Assembly (NCBI GenBank): GCA_003058525.1
Contig: QBVD01000065.1
Location: 18,266 to 82,265 of the forward strand
Source of the DNA: a gamma proteobacterium symbiont of Ctena orbiculata
GTDB taxonomy: Bacteria; Pseudomonadota; Gammaproteobacteria; Chromatiales; Chromatiaceae
Length of the DNA stretch: 64,000 bases
Direction of reading: 5' to 3'
This document shows, in pieces, positions 61,566 through 64,000 of the stretch. The number at the start of each line of letters is the position of its first letter. Positions within the stretch are counted from its first letter, which is position 1. The notes under the pieces are model-generated. The model searched no databases, had not been told where the DNA came from, and was given only the letters and a program-made list of their open reading frames with translations. Made by a program: the position numbers and the translations under genes.

Positions 61566-63706
61566 AGCGCTTGAACCAGCCGCTCAGGATCATCGAGGCG
61601 ATACGCGGCAGCTTGCGTTACAAGCTGTTGGTGCTGGTGCTGTTTCCCATTCTGCTGATCATGCCCATTGCGCTGGGGCTGGCCATCTATTGGGGATCCC
61701 AGTTCAGTTACGAACAGCTGTTCATCAAAGTCAACACCGACCTCTCAGTGGCGGAGGACAATTTCCATCGCCTGCAGGAGGACTATCTGAATACCCTGGG
61801 CCGGCTGGCGGAATCCTATGCCTTCTATACCGCGCTGGAATCGAAGAGCGGGCTGGTCGTCAACGCGCAGCTGTCTGAACTGCAACAGTCGGCCGGTTTC
61901 AGCTACCTGCATCTGCTTGGCGTGGACGGCAAACGTCTCTTCCTGTCCTATGGCGAAGCCGAGAAACGGGGCCACCCGTCACCTTCGCTACTGGTGGCGC
62001 TGCAGGGTTATCCCCGTGTTGAGATAGAGATCTTCAGTGCGGAGGCGCTGGATGAACAGTCGCCCGGTTTGGCCAAGCAGGTTGAGCTGCCGCTGATCGA
62101 TACGCCCCGGGCGAGGCCCACAGTGCAGCGTATCGAGGGCCGCGGCATGATGATTCGCGCCCTCTATCCGGTTAAAAACTCCCGTGGGCAGGTGGTCGCC
62201 GTGCTTGATGGCGGGGTGTTGTTGAATGCCAATTTCAAGTTCGTCGACACCATACGCGATCTGGTCTATGGCCCGGGCAGCCTGCCCAAGGGGAGCATCG
62301 GGACTGTCACGGTGTTTCTCAACGATGTCAGGATAACAACCAACGTACCGCGAACCCCCAACCAGCGGGCCCTGGGCACCCGGGTGTCCGATGAGGTGCG
62401 TACGCAAGTGCTGGATGATGGTGAAAAATGGATAGACCGCGCCTTTGTCGTCAACGATTGGTATATCTCCGCCTACCAGCCGATTATCGATGTCAATGGT
62501 GAGCGGGTCGGCATGCTCTACGCCGGTTTTCTGGAGTCCCCATCGCGTAATGCCCTGTGGCAGGCATTGGGTGTCTTGATTCTGCTGTTTCTGGCGCTGA
62601 TGCTGTTTTCATCGATCCTTTCGATCAGCGGCGCCAAGTCGATCTTCAAACCCCTCGAGATGATGATGGCGGTGGTTCGCGCCACCCGCGAGGGTTATAC
62701 CAAACGTATCGGGAAGATCTCATCCATGGACGAGATCGGGGTATTGGCAAACGAGTTCGACCTCCTGCTCGATCTGCTTCAGGAGCGTAGTCTTCAGGTG
62801 CAGCAGTGGGCCGATCAGCTGGAAGAGAAGGTGGATGAACGGACTGCGGAATTGAAACTGAAGAATCAGAAACTGGTGACCACGATCCAGATCCTGCGTG
62901 AGACAAGGGCTCAACTGATTGCCGCTGAAAAGCTCGCGGCATTGGGCGAACTGACCGCCGGTGTGGCACATGAAATCAACAACCCCACGGCAGTCATGCT
63001 GGGGAATCTCGACCTGCTGGTCGAGGAGTTGGGCGACAACGCGACGCCGGTGAAGGGCGAGATCGATCTGATCATCGAGCAGATTTTCCGTATCAAGGAT
63101 ATCATCAACAATCTGTTGCAATACGCCCGTCCCGATGAGATCACGGAGACGCCTACGGTCATCGATGTCAACGAAGTGGTACAACACACACGGGCGTTGG
63201 TTCGCTATCTGCGTAAACAGAAGCAGTTCGAGATACGTCTCGATCTGAATGCCTCACGACCGGTCAAGATCAATCCTCACGAGTTGCAGCAGGTTTTGGT
63301 CAACCTGTTCGTCAATGCCGTCCATGCATTGGACAGCAGTGCCGGAATCATCTCCCTGAGTACCGATGACTGGGATGAGAAGGGGGTCGTGATCAGGATT
63401 GAGGATAACGGCATGGGGATCGAAGAGGAACAGATTGAAATGATATTCAATCCCTTCCATACCAGTAAGCGGGTGGGAGAGGGTACCGGCTTGGGACTGT
63501 CAGTCAGTTATGGATTGATCAAGAAGTATGGCGGCGATATCACTGTCCGCTCGGATCAGGGGCAGGGCTCATCGTTCAGCGTCTGGATTCTGCAGGAGCC
63601 GGATTTGATGGAAGAGGAGACGGCTTTGATGGAGCAGTTTCAGCCGACGGAGCAAACGCCGGATGCAGCCTCGTCGTCAGTCGGTCAAAGCAAACAGAGC
63701 GCCTGA
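61550..63706 (+). CDS. Membrane sensor histidine kinase
   Basis: 718 residues from GTG 61550, or 711 from TTG 61571; neither has a good ribosome binding site. First helix (about 27-50), a large periplasmic Cache-type sensor (about 55-335), second helix (about 340-362), HAMP (about 363-420), coiled coil, DHp with H474 (GVAHEINNPTAVML), and HATPase (NAVHALDSS, DNGMGIEEE, NPFHTSK, GTGLGLSVS). Partner of the sigma-54 regulator just upstream. The signal is unknown; the divergent tup operon suggests a link with tungsten enzymes, for which there is no direct evidence. Confidence 0.9.
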   Translation: MSTGPKRLNQPLRIIEAIRGSLRYKLLVLVLFPILLIMPIALGLAIYWGSQFSYEQLFIKVNTDLSVAEDNFHRLQEDYLNTLGRLAESYAFYTALESKSGLVVNAQLSELQQSAGFSYLHLLGVDGKRLFLSYGEAEKRGHPSPSLLVALQGYPRVEIEIFSAEALDEQSPGLAKQVELPLIDTPRARPTVQRIEGRGMMIRALYPVKNSRGQVVAVLDGGVLLNANFKFVDTIRDLVYGPGSLPKGSIGTVTVFLNDVRITTNVPRTPNQRALGTRVSDEVRTQVLDDGEKWIDRAFVVNDWYISAYQPIIDVNGERVGMLYAGFLESPSRNALWQALGVLILLFLALMLFSSILSISGAKSIFKPLEMMMAVVRATREGYTKRIGKISSMDEIGVLANEFDLLLDLLQERSLQVQQWADQLEEKVDERTAELKLKNQKLVTTIQILRETRAQLIAAEKLAALGELTAGVAHEINNPTAVMLGNLDLLVEELGDNATPVKGEIDLIIEQIFRIKDIINNLLQYARPDEITETPTVIDVNEVVQHTRALVRYLRKQKQFEIRLDLNASRPVKINPHELQQVLVNLFVNAVHALDSSAGIISLSTDDWDEKGVVIRIEDNGMGIEEEQIEMIFNPFHTSKRVGEGTGLGLSVSYGLIKKYGGDITVRSDQGQGSSFSVWILQEPDLMEEETALMEQFQPTEQTPDAASSSVGQSKQSA

Positions 63707-63755
63707 GCGGACAGGTGAAGGGTGGTATAGTCTCCTTTATCGAATCAGTAATCAC

Positions 63756-64000
63756 TAGGGCCTGTTAACACTAATCCAATCGGCTCTGTTGTGTCTGAAA
63801 ATGCGCCAATCAAGGCGCGAGGAGTGAGGTTTGGTGATTCCAAATGAGTGACGAGCAACGCCGAGTGGCGCATTTTCAGGCACAACCCGAAGGGCTGGGG
63901 CTGTTTTTCCACCCAGCGGCGTTATCATTCGCTCATTTAGCACGGCTAAACCTCGCTCATTCTGCCTTGCTGGGTAAAAAAACAGCTCCAGCAGAGTCGA
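63756..64000. repeat. Structured repeat, copy C (cut by the window end)
   Basis: Starts with TA and GGGCCTGTTAACACTAATCC and runs to the window edge, where the right arm has begun (CAGAGTCGA). It differs from copies A and B at several stem positions, but in pairs: TCTGAAAATGCGCCA (63794-63808) faces TGGCGCATTTTCAGG (63866-63880), and the apical hairpin is TTTAG-CACGG-CTAAA. About 30 further bases are expected beyond the window. Confidence 0.85.

Overview
The window reads as chromosomal DNA of a free-living or symbiotic gammaproteobacterium. Gene order and protein types (SthA, DctB/DctD-like pair, bactofilin, MobA/MobB/MoeA, PilJ-type sensors, many GGDEF/EAL proteins) suit a Chromatiales-like lineage. 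A DsrC/TusE-like protein and a YeiH-type putative sulfate exporter hint at sulfur metabolism. That placement is inference: there is no rRNA or marker gene, and I see no tRNA or CRISPR array.

Layout. 0-9 kb: end of a DUF1329 gene, a cytosolic REC-GAF-PAS histidine kinase with a REC-HDOD partner, a heme-sensor GGDEF-EAL protein, a methyltransferase-like gene, bactofilin and a pterin dehydratase. 9-13.3 kb: an orphan TAXI solute-binding protein with a good sigma-54 promoter, and next to it a DctB/DctD-like pair. 13.5 kb: first full copy of a structured repeat. 14-18.7 kb: DsrC-like protein, ferredoxin-NADP reductase, old yellow enzyme, YfcH-like epimerase, glutathione peroxidase. 18.8-26.4 kb: a tightly packed nine-gene operon (flavin amine oxidase, DUF1365, CFA-type methyltransferase, chalcone-isomerase-like, MFS, DUF3833, SDR, NTF2-like, CarH/LitR-type B12 photoreceptor), probably light-controlled membrane-lipid modification. 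26.5-30 kb: PEBP protein, and YeiH with a tiny membrane protein, a Usp and a tail-anchored protein.

30-44 kb: a broken DISM-type diguanylate cyclase, DUF535, a secreted protein pair, an ExeA-like ATPase fused to OmpA, an ANTAR regulator, a PAS-GGDEF-EAL protein with degenerate EAL, a crotonase, and a chemoreceptor behind a sigma-28 promoter. 44-50 kb: second repeat copy, SthA, a single gene fusing a RimK-like ATP-grasp domain to a CAP12-type TIR domain (best candidate for an undescribed system), and two secreted PilJ-domain paralogues. 50-55 kb: a TetR-UbiB-membrane protein-hydrolase operon and a divergent Cro/repressor-like switch with palindromic operators. 55-64 kb: tungstate transport plus molybdenum-cofactor genes (tupABC-mobA-mobB-moeA), a divergent sigma-54 two-component system, and a third repeat copy cut by the window end.

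Two themes stand out. Signal transduction is dense (five histidine kinase or response regulator loci, three c-di-GMP proteins). A repeat family with TA-flanked inverted ends has three large cloverleaf-like copies showing base-pair covariation, plus short relics, three of which sit on the stop codons of genes.
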